Source: Acrasis kona (Eukaryota > Heterolobosea > Eutetramitea > Acrasida > Acrasidae). Taken from it: a DNA stretch of 39,166 nucleotides. The notes beneath the pieces were generated by a model that saw nothing but the letters and a program-made list of their open reading frames with translations, was not told the origin of the DNA and searched no databases. Below, in pieces: positions 17,467 to 28,408 of the stretch. Location: the NCBI GenBank assembly GCA_026419775.2, contig JAOPGA020000710.1, positions 1 through 39,166 on the forward strand, given 5' to 3'. Made by a program: the position numbers and the translations under genes. Within the stretch, counting starts at the first letter, position 1; the number at the start of each line of letters is the position of its first letter.

Positions 17467-20232
17467 ATGATTGTCCAAGCTGACGAGCGCGTGAGCGATT
17501 TTGTGAATACCTTGGGTGTTACAGGGAAACTGGAACCAGTCACGCCAAGCACAGCAACCTCTCCTACTCAACCCCATCCATTCGAAAACAACCAGGCTGA
17601 CCACATTGACAACGATGACGATCCCGGATCGACGCCCGGTGTGCTAAATGTGGGTTCCTCCGTGAATTATTCCATCCCAACCACACAAAACAAAACATAC
17701 AGCTATTGTACCAGTGTTCTAAATGACCGTTCATTATTCACAAAGACTCAATTAATCGAACGAGCTGCCATCGTCAACTCTTTGATATACGTTTCACTAT
17801 TCTATCGCTTCGATCACACGAACCCATCATTACTGTATTTACTTCAGGAATGGAAGAACTTGCGTCTTCAGCAGTTAACACTACATCCCAACTGGCACGA
17901 TACACTTACTGAGGAAGTGAGAGAGGCGTTATGTCCACCTACGAGTGTAGAAGCATTGTATAAATACATATTCCAATGTGCTGATTATGATGTAACAAGA
18001 GAGAATGATAATGTTTTGAGACCAGGTCTATCACATTACGATCCTTCGACGATGATTGGTTCATACGTCTATTGCCGCCTGCAAACTCTGTTTAGGTTCG
18101 TTAGCGTTTGATTGATTAATTAACTTTTTAGAACGCCAAAATATACCATCATGGTCATTGAGCTCTTGACAAGACTGATTAGATCAACAAGCACAACACC
18201 AACAAACTTATCGGAGAACTACGATCCCATCATGCTACGGAACTCGCTTCACCTTGTAAAATTAGTTCTTCCTCAACTTTACATCACACCAAACGCATCA
18301 AGAACACTTCAAGAGTTGATGACGGTCGTGCAAAACTTTTTCTTGGAACCCAACCCAGTCGGATCGCTTTGTCAACAAGTACTCACAATGTGTCACAAGG
18401 AACAAGCAAACAGAGGAATTTTAAATCGAGAACGTTTCGATTTGAGCGTCAGATACGCGAAGGATTCGAACGGCAACGTGGTGGAAAAGAGACGCAAAGT
18501 ACACATTCTTTTCAATGGAAGGAGCGAATACGCACACAACCTTGTGGACAGATTCAACATTAACAGCGGAGAGCTAAACCCTGACGACGTGCTCAACACC
18601 AAAGCCAATTTGGCAATCAACTTTTTCGAACAATCCAACAACAAGGACATACAAGCATTCGCACCAGTTTTGGAGAAGGACGTGTGCGTGGCCGCTTTGT
18701 GTGAAAAGTATCGTCAAATCATCACTTCGAGTCCCGCAGAGTTGACCGAAATTCATCAAGAATTATTACGCGACCCAAGAAACGCAACTCAACCAAAAGT
18801 AGTTCGTAAGCCATCATGTGCCATGCCCGAAGTTGATTTCGAATTGATCGAATTGCCCGACGAACCCGATTTGTCCCAAGCAAGAATCACGAGAAAAGTT
18901 TTCCCGCTCAGCGTGATCTATGACCAACTCAAAATATTAATAGAACAAGCGCGCGCAGATTATGTTCCGGGTCCATCCGATACGATCAAATTAGATGTTG
19001 CCATTGCCGGCGGAAGTGGAACGTTACAACACTTTGTTCACAGCGTCTACGTGGCACACAGAGAAAATTTACTCGTCCCTAGTCAACCGGATCGGCCAAC
19101 CGTGGAACTTCAAGTTTATCTGATCCCATTGGGTCAACAAAATCATTTGAGCAATTGGTTGGAGAAATATGACGGTTGGTATTCTCGTCACATTCATTAC
19201 CCGGCATTATCGAAAATCAATTTGGTTCCACAATTAAAACCAACCAAAAGATTCATACCCATAGATCCTTCCATGCTACAAGAAGAGGAGGAAGAAGAAG
19301 TAACCAAGGGAGGAAGAACGAAGAGAAATAACACCATGACGAGTCAAGCAGGAGGTTCGAATTCTGTCAACAGCGGAAGTGGTTCCAGAGAAGGATCGAG
19401 CGGACAGGGAGCGAACAATGCTGAAAAGTCGGCTTCCCATCGCAAGAGCGTACTTATTGCATCTCCGGTCAAGAGCGTTCAGAAAAGAAGACCTGTCACT
19501 GGCAGTCAATACAAGGCACCTACCAAATTCTTGACTCCGCATCGATTCATGAGAACGCTGTTGAGCGACTATGCAATCGATGCTCAGGAGACGCTTCCCG
19601 TTCATATTTATAATGTTCAGTTGTTGTGTAATGAAGTCACCAGCACTCCTCAAGGTAACAATCAAGCCAGTAAAATCAAAGGTAGAAGAGTCGTTAGTTT
19701 CTTGTCTTTGTGTTTCTGTCAACGTCTTGATATTGGTATTTATGCAGAGGCCCTGCAATACCAAAAGGACAATAAAATGGAAGGGTTGCATTTGGAAGAT
19801 ATTTTACAACACAAACAATTTAAATATTCCGGTGTGCAATTGAATGTAAGTTACGTGCCCATGGATCCAACGGGAGAGTTGAATAGAAGCAGCGAAATTA
19901 ACGAACCAACAAAGACCTTCCAGAGCATAAGCATTAGAAGCACGAGTCGATTTGGAGATAAAGGAAGTTTGGTGGGACCCAATCAGCCATGGTTGGAAGT
20001 GTTTGCCGATGAGAATGTAGCGAAACAAAGTAACAAGAAGAGAGTCAAGTTGAGGGAATGTGACATGGGTACGCAATATCATGTTGGTAGTTTGACGATT
20101 GAGAGTCCTTCGGTGGCTCAATTCTCGGTGTTGATGGACGGTGAGTTGTATGGCCCATTCCACAAGGTGATCATTAACGCCACTGATTTGAGCTTCCCAT
20201 TAAAGACATTCAACAAGGTGGAAGTGTACTGA
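17467..20232 (+). CDS. large protein with a PACS-like C-terminal half (tentative)
   Basis: Two exons (17467-18095, 18132-20232) around a 36-nt intron (donor GTTCG) encode 909 aa. The N-terminal 70 residues are polar. Residues about 75-330 are helical, with IELLTRLIRS just after the splice. From about 470 to 560 come hydrophobic strands with a glycine turn (DVAIAGGSG) and a VYLIPLGQQNHLSNWLEKYD stretch, reminiscent of the mutase-like fold of PACS (phosphofurin acidic cluster sorting) proteins, which sort membrane cargo between Golgi, endosomes and ER. A Gly/Ser/acidic low-complexity insert covers about 600-670. The last residues (VLMDGELYGPFHKVIINA...) match the PACS end pattern loosely. This name is a tentative reading of fold-level similarity; the protein could be a lineage-specific cytosolic scaffold. 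Confidence 0.5.
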
Positions 20233-20265
20233 AATAAATTTCTTGTGATTACAATAATGACATGT

Positions 20266-21773
20266 TTATTTACTTGCCCTGTCGGCAGTCAAGTTGGCTA
20301 CTTCACAAGGTTTCAATTGTATGAATAGAGTGGTACTGGTGTTACCCATTACAGCATAATGTAGAGGCGTATCAGTTCCCAACATTTTCCAATATCTCAT
20401 TACTGGACATTCAGAGTAGTTGATCTCTACGTTTTCTTCATATTCCTTGATACAGACGGTTAACAATGGACTTTCGTTCGTCCTTCTTTTACCACTTTTA
20501 CCGACCACCCACACATCAAACAACAAATGACCTTCAATGGACGGAATATCTTTAGTGTACTTGACGTCCTTTATCACATTAATAGTATCAAACAAATCGG
20601 CAAGCTTCAAATTCATTCCACTCTTTAGATTCAAGTCACAGATAAGAGGTTTTTCACTTTGATAACTTTCCTGACTCCCCCAAACAGGTTCGTCGGGATC
20701 TACTTTATTTAATGTTTTGTCTTGTACTGGCATCAAATCATCTTCATACCAACCCCTACATTTCTCTTCGTTTTCATCCTTAGAGGCGCCTTCTTCGTAC
20801 TTTTTAACTCTCTTTGCAAGCCTTTCCTCTTGTTGTTCTCTCTTTCTTTTTAACTTTCCAACATTCTTTGGTCCACCCGTCCTTACTCTCCCTGGGTCAA
20901 TGGCATTCCTCTTTTTTGGATTACCAAAGAATGAACCCATGAACTTTGCAAATGTATCTTCTTGCTTTTCTGGAAAATGTTCTTTATTATGACGCGAAAT
21001 GTTGTAACCTGCTCTCCGGAAGTGACTGTACAATTTATAAATGTTTAGAAATTGATTGTTTTTAAAATTATGACCCATGATACCAAAGGCTTGTTGAACA
21101 GAAGTTACACATTTTCCATTTCTCATTTTCATTACCTTGTCGACACCTCCGGTGCTGTTCTTTACAATAACGTCCATTAACTCTGTTTCTTGCTCAGGTG
21201 GGTTATAGTACATTACTAGTTGTGAATTATCTATTAAATAAAGTGCTTCCTCTGGATGAAGGTATCTTGATGATTGGGATTGTTGGGATATGACAAGTTT
21301 GTCTGTCATGGTGGGCATACCTGTGTTATCTGTCACTATTGCATCACAGTACAGCAAAGGTGGTACAGTGACATCTTTCCGGAGAGTACCCATCATTTGT
21401 ACTAATTTCCCCTTTTGTTGTATCAAACGCACCATATTTACTGATTCAATGTACTCTCCGATGCACATGTCCCTTCTTTTGCATGTTAGAAATCTCTTAG
21501 ACGAATAACCTACCTTTTCTTTCTATGGACCGTTTCAAGTAATGCAAGATATCCCTCGCGCTTCTCTTTAAGAAGGGTCTGAGTTGCTTCTAAAATCTCT
21601 TTATAATGTTCATCGTCAGTGTTAAGTTTATATCCTTTCTTTGGTATAAAAGCTTTCGAGGTTGAGGGTTTTTTCAGCTGCTCAGTGATAGTAGGCTCAG
21701 TCGTCGGATTCATTTCGTTTGTTGAAGCTTGTTGAAAATTGTAAGGGATGCGTCTCTGAGCAACGTTCAACAT
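20266..21773 (-). CDS. TSEN54: tRNA-splicing endonuclease subunit Sen54
   Basis: Two exons (21773-21514, 21475-20266) around a 38-nt intron with a TTTCTAAC branch-like site encode 489 aa. The N-terminal part has the Sen54 signature LHPEEALYLID (about 170-180), followed by SVQQAFGIM and a Y-x-x-FRRAGY-x-x-R motif (about 235-265). A long basic linker (about 280-350) precedes a C-terminal domain that matches the nuclease-like fold of Sen54 in position. Sen54 is a structural, non-catalytic subunit of the Sen2/Sen34/Sen15/Sen54 complex that cuts introns from pre-tRNA. It converges with the PACS-like gene with 33 bp between stops. The tRNA-Glu with an extra D-loop segment lies about 12 kb downstream in the window. 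Confidence 0.82.
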
Positions 21774-21897
21774 GGAACAAACATCGGTTGAGAAACAAGA
21801 ATCTTATCAAGTCTAATTAATTGAGTACTACCACTACGTCCTTCTACTCTCAACAGGATTCAACATTAAGATAACATTAAAAACAAAGTTTATAGAA

Positions 21898-23217
21898 TTA
21901 ATAATCATCTTCGTTATAAATATAACTCATGTACGTGTCATATTCCTCTTTAGTCATCCTGTCCTTATCTTCTTGTGTGATCTCATTAATGTTTTTCATG
22001 ACGCCACTCACTGACACCACAATGTCACTATCCGCTGAAGTTTCAAAAGTACGTTCCTCTTGAACATTGTCAACAACTGTGTCCTCAATCACATTCTCCT
22101 TCGTTCTTCCGACGTAATCCTGTAATTCTGCATAAGCTTGTTCGTCGAATTTAATGTCCTTCTTTGTCGTTAATGTGTCGTCTTCGTCTTGATCTTGATT
22201 TTCTTCGGAAGCATTGTTTGTGTGAACTCCAACGGCTTGTAAGTAATCATTTTCGTCGTTCTTCTTTTGTAAGAAATGTGGTAGCTGCTGCTTCATCTTA
22301 TCTTGTTTCCTCTTCTTGTTCTTGGCAGCGTGTTCTTCAGCACTAATGGTCTTGTTCTTTGCATCTTCATCTTCAATGACGACATTGAGTGAGAGGTCGT
22401 TGTTGATGGAACGTGCACCCATAGCGTTTGATCCTGTACCACTACCTCCAAGCGAACCAGCACTGCTGGAGCTGCTGCTGCGTGCATGAGCACCCATGGA
22501 GTTCATCAAATGTATTTGTTTGGTTAGTCTTGCATTTTCTTCGATCGCTTCTTCTTTGGTTCTGACAGAGAATGGATCGTCTTTTGTGGATAATGGTATG
22601 GCGTAATTTTCTGTTAACGTTAATAGTTCAAAAATCTTACGAAGGTCCTTGTCTACACGCCCCTCTAGTGTGTCTCCGCCGGATCCAGTTGAACCTATTT
22701 GTTGGGTCTCTTCTACTTCTCCCCCACAATGTTCACAAGTGGCAGTACCTGTATAAAAGTCTGATATTTTGACAATGTCATAAGCATTATACTGCATGCC
22801 ACATGCCTCATTTTTGCATTGGTATTCCTCGTGTGTCTGTTGTTGGATGACAACTTCTTGTTTAAGTTTATACAGGCGATATTTAACAGTATCAACAAAT
22901 AGCTTCAAGTCTAAACTCCATGTTACTGTTTCGATGGTTTGCTTTGAAGATTTTTTCTTGACCTCAATTTTATTTTGTAGCATATACTCGCTTTTTAGTT
23001 CGGTTAATTTGCTTTTAACAAACTTTGGGAGTAGGTTCAATCTCTTTGAAAGCTCGGCGTCTGTCATTGGTCCCCATTTCAATAATGAGTCCATTATGAT
23101 GATGTGCTCTTGCTCATAAAATGCTCTCATAACAAGCTTGACCAACCTGATCATCACTTGTGGTGGGCGAGTAAACTCTGTGACTGTATCATCTATTTCG
23201 AAATCGTTTGTGTCCAT
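21898..23217 (-). CDS. transcription initiation factor TFIIE subunit alpha
   Basis: 439 aa, one exon, read from the ATG at 23217; the open frame extends to 23319 only through a non-ATG start and hydrophobic residues atypical for TFIIE. Residues about 15-125 form the extended winged helix (PPQVMIRLVKLVMRAFY; MTDAELSKRLNL) that binds promoter DNA. A zinc ribbon follows with C134, C139, C161 and C164; the first pair is spaced C-x4-C instead of the usual C-x2-C. The C-terminal half is acidic and low complexity, ending in an acidic DEDD-type segment, as in family members that bind TFIIH. With TFIIE-beta it recruits and stimulates TFIIH at RNA polymerase II promoters. Same strand as SEN54 (124 bp downstream) and the Rieske gene (124 bp upstream). 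Confidence 0.88.
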   Translation of the reverse strand: MDTNDFEIDDTVTEFTRPPQVMIRLVKLVMRAFYEQEHIIIMDSLLKWGPMTDAELSKRLNLLPKFVKSKLTELKSEYMLQNKIEVKKKSSKQTIETVTWSLDLKLFVDTVKYRLYKLKQEVVIQQQTHEEYQCKNEACGMQYNAYDIVKISDFYTGTATCEHCGGEVEETQQIGSTGSGGDTLEGRVDKDLRKIFELLTLTENYAIPLSTKDDPFSVRTKEEAIEENARLTKQIHLMNSMGAHARSSSSSSAGSLGGSGTGSNAMGARSINNDLSLNVVIEDEDAKNKTISAEEHAAKNKKRKQDKMKQQLPHFLQKKNDENDYLQAVGVHTNNASEENQDQDEDDTLTTKKDIKFDEQAYAELQDYVGRTKENVIEDTVVDNVQEERTFETSADSDIVVSVSGVMKNINEITQEDKDRMTKEEYDTYMSYIYNEDDY

Positions 23218-23341
23218 TATTATTGTAAAGTCTTCAATATTGTCATGTTGTATGAATGTTGAAGGTTCAAAAGGTAACAACAGGTTGATGTAAATGAAAC
23301 ACAAGTGATATTTGATCACAAAACAGAAATATATTGCTCAT

Positions 23342-23903
23342 TTATAAAGGTTTATTCATTTCTCTGTCCTTCTTCACTTGACGAAGATCAACCCTTTCTC
23401 TATTGTTACTTCCACTTGATCCTAAATCCAGTTGAGCATATCTGTCAGACTCAACAGGTGTTAAATCGGGGGCAACTTTCCTTATGTAAATGCCATCTTC
23501 CCTCACCTGAACTGGATGAACCCTCTGCTTGATTCCCTTACTCTTTACCTCCTTGTTCATCCCAAAGTATAATCCCTCACCTGTCCTCAAAGAAATTTTA
23601 TAGTGATGCCATGGGCAACTAATGCATTTCTCTTCTCCCATGTCTTCAATATCTCCTTGTGATAGTGGCCCGCCATGATGATAACACAGGTCATCTATAG
23701 CTCTGTATCCCTCTTCTAGATGGAATATTGCGATTCTACGGGTGCCCATTGTGGTCATTTTTCTTTCACCCACCTTCAACAAGTTACATGCGAATCTCCA
23801 CTCTCCATCCTCCTGTTATATTTGTGAGGACCTCTTGTTGGATCAAATAACGTACCCTCAACATAATCAAAATGACCGTTACAACCAAAAAAACGAATGT
23901 CAT
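23342..23903 (-). CDS. Rieske [2Fe-2S] domain protein with N-terminal membrane anchor
   Basis: Two exons (23903-23856, 23812-23342) around a 43-nt intron encode 172 aa. Exon 1 is a 16-residue hydrophobic stretch (MTFVFLVVTVILIMLR), suggesting a membrane anchor; a start at its internal ATG (23864) would nearly remove it. The Rieske domain (about 20-125) starts EDGEWRFACNLL and holds both iron-sulphur motifs, CYHHGGPL and CPWHHYKISL (C-x-H ... C-x2-H). It resembles the small RFESD-type Rieske proteins thought to transfer electrons; partner unknown. Its start codon overlaps the leader of the plus-strand gene at 23897, so the two genes are head to head with no gap. Confidence 0.82.
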
Positions 23904-24496
23904 TCATAAACCCTGAGCGCGCCGTTGATTCTATAGAGCATAAGGAGGAGGAAAATAAATATGCCACCTTGCTTTCAGAACGCCTCAGGGTATACATGAA
24001 AGGACAGCTGCTTCGTTTGAACTTGGACATTACCAGAAAATCGACAGAGGAGTTGTTCAACAATCTATTAGAACAGAACACTTTTGGATTCGTTATTTTG
24101 GTGGCCAAGGTAGCCGCAAAATATAATTGGGAGCCCGTGCTTGGTTACGTAGAAAAGTTCTGGGACCTTTTATCTTTGGCTGGTGGTTTTGTAGCAGAAG
24201 ATGTTTTATCAACATTCAAGGAACGCAACCAAACAATATATAAAGAAATAAATGAAGTGGATGCAGAGTGTGGACAGACGTTCCTGTTCCTTAGACAAAT
24301 ATGCCCAAAAGAGTTGTTACTGACTTTCCAACAAACACAAATAGTTTCTCTTATGGAGCATCTTCGCAAAGAGCAGGAGAAAATAAGGACAAAGCTAATA
24401 AATACGCCTTACCTTCAAGTTCTTGAAGACAACATTCAGATGTACTTACAAATGGCTAGTGACCTAAGTTTGTCGCTCAGTATGAATGCACAATAA
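23897..24496 (+). CDS. alpha-helical protein, unknown family
   Basis: 199 aa, one exon. Almost the whole protein is predicted helical with heptad-like spacing (RLNLDITRKSTEELFNNLL; RKEQEKIRTKLI), few prolines and no Cys cluster or signal peptide. It is probably a cytosolic or complex-forming protein. No family is recognised. Its ATG lies inside exon 1 of the divergent Rieske gene: the two start codons are 23897-23899 and 23903-23901. An ATG at codon 34 (MKGQLL) is an alternative that would remove the overlap. Confidence 0.65.
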   Translation: MSFINPERAVDSIEHKEEENKYATLLSERLRVYMKGQLLRLNLDITRKSTEELFNNLLEQNTFGFVILVAKVAAKYNWEPVLGYVEKFWDLLSLAGGFVAEDVLSTFKERNQTIYKEINEVDAECGQTFLFLRQICPKELLLTFQQTQIVSLMEHLRKEQEKIRTKLINTPYLQVLEDNIQMYLQMASDLSLSLSMNAQ

Positions 24497-24571
24497 AGTC
24501 ATAACATTATTATTAATTTTGTGTATCTATTCTTTATCCCAATGTACAAAAAAGTTTGTTTAGAAATTGTT

Positions 24572-25540
24572 TTAATTTATTTTCAGTCTTGATGGAATGG
24601 CAATCATATAACCGCAATTCTGAGTGTAAGGGGAAATGTCTGCAGTAGAGGGCGAATCAATCTTTTGTTCGCTGCTGTCAAAGTTTGTCACAAATCCTGA
24701 GCCAGGCTTATGGGAATAATACCCAGAATAGTCTTTGCGGTACCAATGAAAGTCAACATCTGGCCATATGACGAGTGACACATAATGTCCCAGTGCCGGT
24801 GTCTTGTTAAAAGCTGGACCTGTTGTTTCTGAGTATACCAGTAGCCCGTCTCTTTTTGATGCTTTCCACGCTGATTCACAAGTAAAGGCGGTGGATTCAT
24901 TTCCAGAACCACGACCAGGTTGAGCAAATGTATTGGTAAGTACGTCAGTGGCGTAGTTATAACAATTATTCCAGTCTTGATATTCCCAGTTGTTCCATTT
25001 ATCTGGATTATATTCCGTTACATTATCTGGACCCGATACGTAAATGTTCGAAAGACGTGGTAATGGTTGGGCACTTTCTTGGATTGTTGTAATACCAGAT
25101 TGAATTGTGCTTGTAACATGCTGTATAACAGAATTTAATCCATAATCATTTAGAGCAGAACCCTCGTTAGCTTTAAATTTAATATATGATTGTAGTAGGT
25201 ATTCCTCGGCTTCTTTTGAATTTATGACTCGTATACATTGAGCATTACTAGAATCTACAATTTTAAATCCTCTATACCCAAGTTTGTTTGCAATCACCCC
25301 ACAATGATTGTTGTTTTTATACAACTCCCTAACTGCATATGAGTATTCCTATTATTAGAGTTACTCACCAAGGTTTAAAAGTTGGAGTCTGTCATCCCCT
25401 TCAATATGCCACAGTGGATTTATTCTTGCCGAATAAATATCCAAAGTAACTGATACTTTATCAGATGCCAGTGCTGCAAGTGCAAAAAAGAGTAACAGGA
25501 TGGCGAGCGAGGCAGTGTTCATTGGATCCTGGCGAACCAT
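24572..25540 (-). CDS. secreted protein with a bacterial-type Cys/His domain
   Basis: Two exons (25540-25369, 25332-24572) around a 36-nt intron give 310 aa. Exon 1 encodes a strong signal peptide (LAILLLFFALAALA); two in-frame ATGs, 25540 and 25522, are both possible. The core (about 170-310) has NNCYNYATDV, TFAQPGRGSG, a GHYVSLVIWPD strand, DFHWYRKD and a HKPGSGFVTNFD stretch, then YTQNCGYM. This pattern resembles bacterial secreted proteins of unknown function, with a Cys and a His placed as in papain-like/NlpC-type hydrolases; activity is inferred. The bacterial look and secretion suggest old lateral transfer, perhaps for feeding or defence. Confidence 0.68.
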
Positions 25541-25695
25541 GGAAGCGACGTTACGGGATAAAGAAAAGCTTACAAGTTTTAATTTTCCTAATGGTTCATT
25601 TTGGGATAGATTTCAATTTTTAGAATGAAGAAAATAAATAGAATTAGATAGTTGAGTAAACCTGTAGTGTAACGTTCTGATTTCAATTAATTTGC

Positions 25696-26739
25696 ATGAA
25701 TTCGTCTCACGATTCCTTTGTGAGATCCATCGACATTAAACAAGGTAGAAAGAGAGTAAAGCCATTGTATGCATGGGAGACGAAAAGTTCTATACCTACA
25801 ACTAAATCGAACGATGACTCAAGAAGCGACTTTATAGAGAGTTCAACAACTACAAGCTCTCAACGACTACAAGACTCATACAAAGCGGTCAATCAAAAAT
25901 TGAAAGAGTTTAAAAGAAAAAATCCAACAGACAACAACGACGAACACGATGAAAGCTTTGAGGTATTTACAAGAAAAGAGAACATCACTAGCAACTCCAG
26001 TAATTCCCAAAATATTTCAAACAGAACTTCAAATAGTCTAATCGCTTCTTCCGGAATAGAATTTCAAATTAAATTTACGCCTGACGAATTAAAAAAATTA
26101 ATCAACAACAGAAGGAGGTTTGACGAAACTGAAGACTTATTCAGTAACACAGCTCTATCCCTATCAAATACTCCAAGGCCAAAAAGCACTCAAAGACAGA
26201 GACCAAAGTCTGCCAAGCGCGAAAGACATCCAACACCAGACTCACCCTCATTTCTAAAAAAGGGATGCGGAAAGCAAGCATGGGAGAATGCACAGTCAAG
26301 ATTGCATCAATATGGAGGAGATATTAGAGAGCTACCGCTATCCTCTATGCAGTCTCTTGGTCAAACTGAGGGAATGTTTATTACATCAGTTGGACCTTAC
26401 CAAGGATCCCACTGTCACAGATCTGTAGATAAGTCGAAATGGATTTCAAAAGAAACATTTAAAACAGCTGGTCAAGTTAGAGAGTTTTATAGAGATAAGA
26501 GTTTACCAAAGTTTATATCAAATGGTATACCCTATGAAACTGGTAACAGTGACGTTAGAAGGTCGATAATGAGGGCTGATCATCCAGAAAAATTTGTTAG
26601 TAATAAGGCTTTTATTACCGCGGTACCAACATCCTCTACCAGCCTAATAGAAAAGCAATACCCTATGGGTGCAATATCACCAAATAGGTCAAGTTTGTCT
26701 CATCATTTCAATTCTCCTTACAGAAGAATGCATGTATAA
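25696..26739 (+). CDS. Ser/Asn-rich protein of unknown function
   Basis: 347 aa, one exon, ATG at 25696. The first 200 residues are low complexity and polar with Lys/Arg clusters (RPKSAKRERHP), interrupted by one ordered helix (IKFTPDELKKLINNRRRF). The C-terminal third looks ordered: KKGCGKQAWENAQSRLHQYG, then SVGPYQGSHCHRS, KWISKETFKTAGQ and RADHPEKFVSNKAF. No transmembrane segment or signal peptide. The basic, Pro-poor, Tyr/Gly-rich tail could suit a cytoskeletal or axonemal protein, but I do not recognise a family. Divergent from the secreted protein gene across 155 bp. Confidence 0.65.
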   Translation: MNSSHDSFVRSIDIKQGRKRVKPLYAWETKSSIPTTKSNDDSRSDFIESSTTTSSQRLQDSYKAVNQKLKEFKRKNPTDNNDEHDESFEVFTRKENITSNSSNSQNISNRTSNSLIASSGIEFQIKFTPDELKKLINNRRRFDETEDLFSNTALSLSNTPRPKSTQRQRPKSAKRERHPTPDSPSFLKKGCGKQAWENAQSRLHQYGGDIRELPLSSMQSLGQTEGMFITSVGPYQGSHCHRSVDKSKWISKETFKTAGQVREFYRDKSLPKFISNGIPYETGNSDVRRSIMRADHPEKFVSNKAFITAVPTSSTSLIEKQYPMGAISPNRSSLSHHFNSPYRRMHV

Positions 26740-26914
26740 AATATAAATCTAAATTCTGACTTTTTTTTACTTTTTGAGTTGTGTGTCAATGATATCATTT
26801 ATATTCTACTAATTAATTATTGTCGATTGTTATTGCAACACAACAGCTGGATGCTCCGCAATGAATTTAATAGACAACATTGTAAAGTTGCAGATAACAG
26901 AATTACTGATCAAT

Positions 26915-27443
26915 ATGAGCTCGGATTGGGATAGGGTAGAAGCTATAAGGAGGGGATTCAAAATGTATAAATAAATGCTCATGTAGATTAATAAATGGTA
27001 GCAATTGGATGAATATGAGTTCAGAGGGGGAGGTGTTGTGGCATGGTGACTGGTAAGAAATTGAACAATGAAAAAGCATTCACGCATCAAACAGGAGCGA
27101 TATTCCTAACGCTCTTAGCGGAGACGAAATTGAGATAAGAATTCCAAAAGCGATTCTAGAGAAGAAGATAGTTTCAAGGGAAATCAATTTTTCGTCAACG
27201 GAAATGATGAAGAAGCTTCGCCTTTATCAACAAGTCATCCTCCACCAAAACTGCATAGAGGAGTGGTATAACCCGGTTGGTTTTGTAATGCCAGGTTCTA
27301 CTAATACTTATCAATCAACAATCGAGGCAGCCCCAAGTGTAATGCCAGCTGAAATCTTAAGTGGGAATTTAATAATTGAGACGAAAATCTTTGAAGGAGA
27401 TCTTTTCATATGTAAAAATGTTCTGCGAGTTTATTATGAATAA
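26915..27443 (+). CDS. PDE6D: PDE6-delta (GDI-like prenyl-binding) protein
   Basis: Three exons (26915-26964, 27002-27052, 27095-27443) with introns of 37 and 42 nt encode 149 aa, the length of animal PDE6D (150). The order RRGFKINWMNM, GEVLW, PKAILEKKIVSREINFSS, QNCIEEWYNPVGFVMPGSTNTYQS, GNLIIETKIF and the C-terminal VYYE matches the family along its whole length. PDE6D is a beta-sandwich chaperone that extracts prenylated GTPases from membranes and, with Arl2/Arl3, delivers cargo to cilia. An in-frame ATG at 26861 would add 18 residues; I prefer 26915 because it aligns with family starts. Confidence 0.93.
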
Positions 27444-27569
27444 ATAATTATTGTTTATGTACACTAATTGCCCTGTTCGCATCGGAAGTGTTTCACCAAA
27501 CTCCTTGAAGAATACTTGAGTAAACCCGCATTCTTCTATAGTCAACCAGAAAAAAATTCATCACAAACA

Positions 27570-27972
27570 ATGAGCAACTTCCAACAGGTTGGCAAGGCCT
27601 TCGTTGAACATTACCACCAAACTTTTGATCAAAACAGACAAAATGTTGCCGCGCTATACGTACGTGACGAATTACGTTAATAACCTTAACAAATAACAGC
27701 AAGAACAAAGCATGTTAACTTGGGAAGACGAGCAAATCATGGGTTCCGTAAACATCTTAAAGAAGATGGGACAACTAACTTTTAGGTCGGCAATCCAGGA
27801 GCTCATTTACGTTGACTGCCAACCCAGTCTAAGTGGAGGCATCATTGTTTTCACAGCAGGTTTGATGAACATTGACAAGGACCAAACACAAAGGTTCAGC
27901 GAAGTATTCCACCTCGCCAAGGCCAACAATTCATTTTACATTTCAAATCACTTGTTCCGTCTGCAGTTTTAA
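27570..27972 (+). CDS. NTF2: nuclear transport factor 2 (NTF2)
   Basis: Two exons (27570-27659, 27700-27972) around a 40-nt intron (donor GTACG) encode 120 aa. The sequence FQQVGKAFVEHYHQTFD, the LTWEDEQ loop, VDCQPSLSGG, FSEVFHLAKANNSFYISN and the FRL tail match NTF2 across its length. NTF2 carries Ran-GDP through nuclear pores back into the nucleus by binding FG nucleoporins as a homodimer. It lies in tandem with PDE6D, about 126 bp downstream. Confidence 0.95.
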
Positions 27973-28200
27973 GTGGACTTGAATAAATATTTACTTTTCT
28001 TTACATGTGTCACATACTTTACTTAGCACATTTATTATAACTCACAAACTAGTAATACCAAGGGCGATTTATTCCCTTTCTTACAAATTGTCTTGTTCAA
28101 ATAAACACACAGACATGGTTACTTGAGTTCGGAGAGGACAACCTCTAATATGAACATATTGTAAAGAACCGTAAGCTTAGTTAAGTTAACTTGAGCAACC

Positions 28201-28408
28201 ATGAAGAGCTCAAAGGGAGCTATGGATAAAATGTCAAAAGAGCTGGTAATAGCTGTCCATATATTTGTTTAATCTTTTTCAGGAGCTAGAAAAATTGGAA
28301 ATGCAGAAGTTAATTAAAGAGGAACAAGAATATCAAAAACAAAAAGAGGAAGAGGGACTTAAGCGAGAGCAAAAGCGGTTCGATGAACAATCTGTGAATC
28401 ATAAGTAA
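28201..28408 (+). CDS. 56-aa charged coiled-coil protein
   Basis: Two exons (28201-28245, 28283-28408) around a 37-nt intron (GTAATAG...TTTTTCAG) encode 56 aa and end in a clean stop at 28406-28408. The protein is almost entirely Glu/Lys/Gln (KELELEKLEMQKLIKEEQ), one continuous amphipathic helix with heptad Leu/Met. It has the tract-rich 3' splice site of its neighbours and a canonical in-frame junction, which supports a real gene despite its size. No family is recognised. Confidence 0.55.

Noticed and set aside
23218-23319. Hydrophobic N-terminal extension of TFIIE-alpha
   Set aside because: Starts at GTG; a hydrophobic leader makes no sense for a nuclear factor.
23776-24108. Minus-strand 110-codon frame over the Rieske leader
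   Set aside because: Unspliced reading of Rieske exon 1 plus intron and the opposite strand of the next gene.
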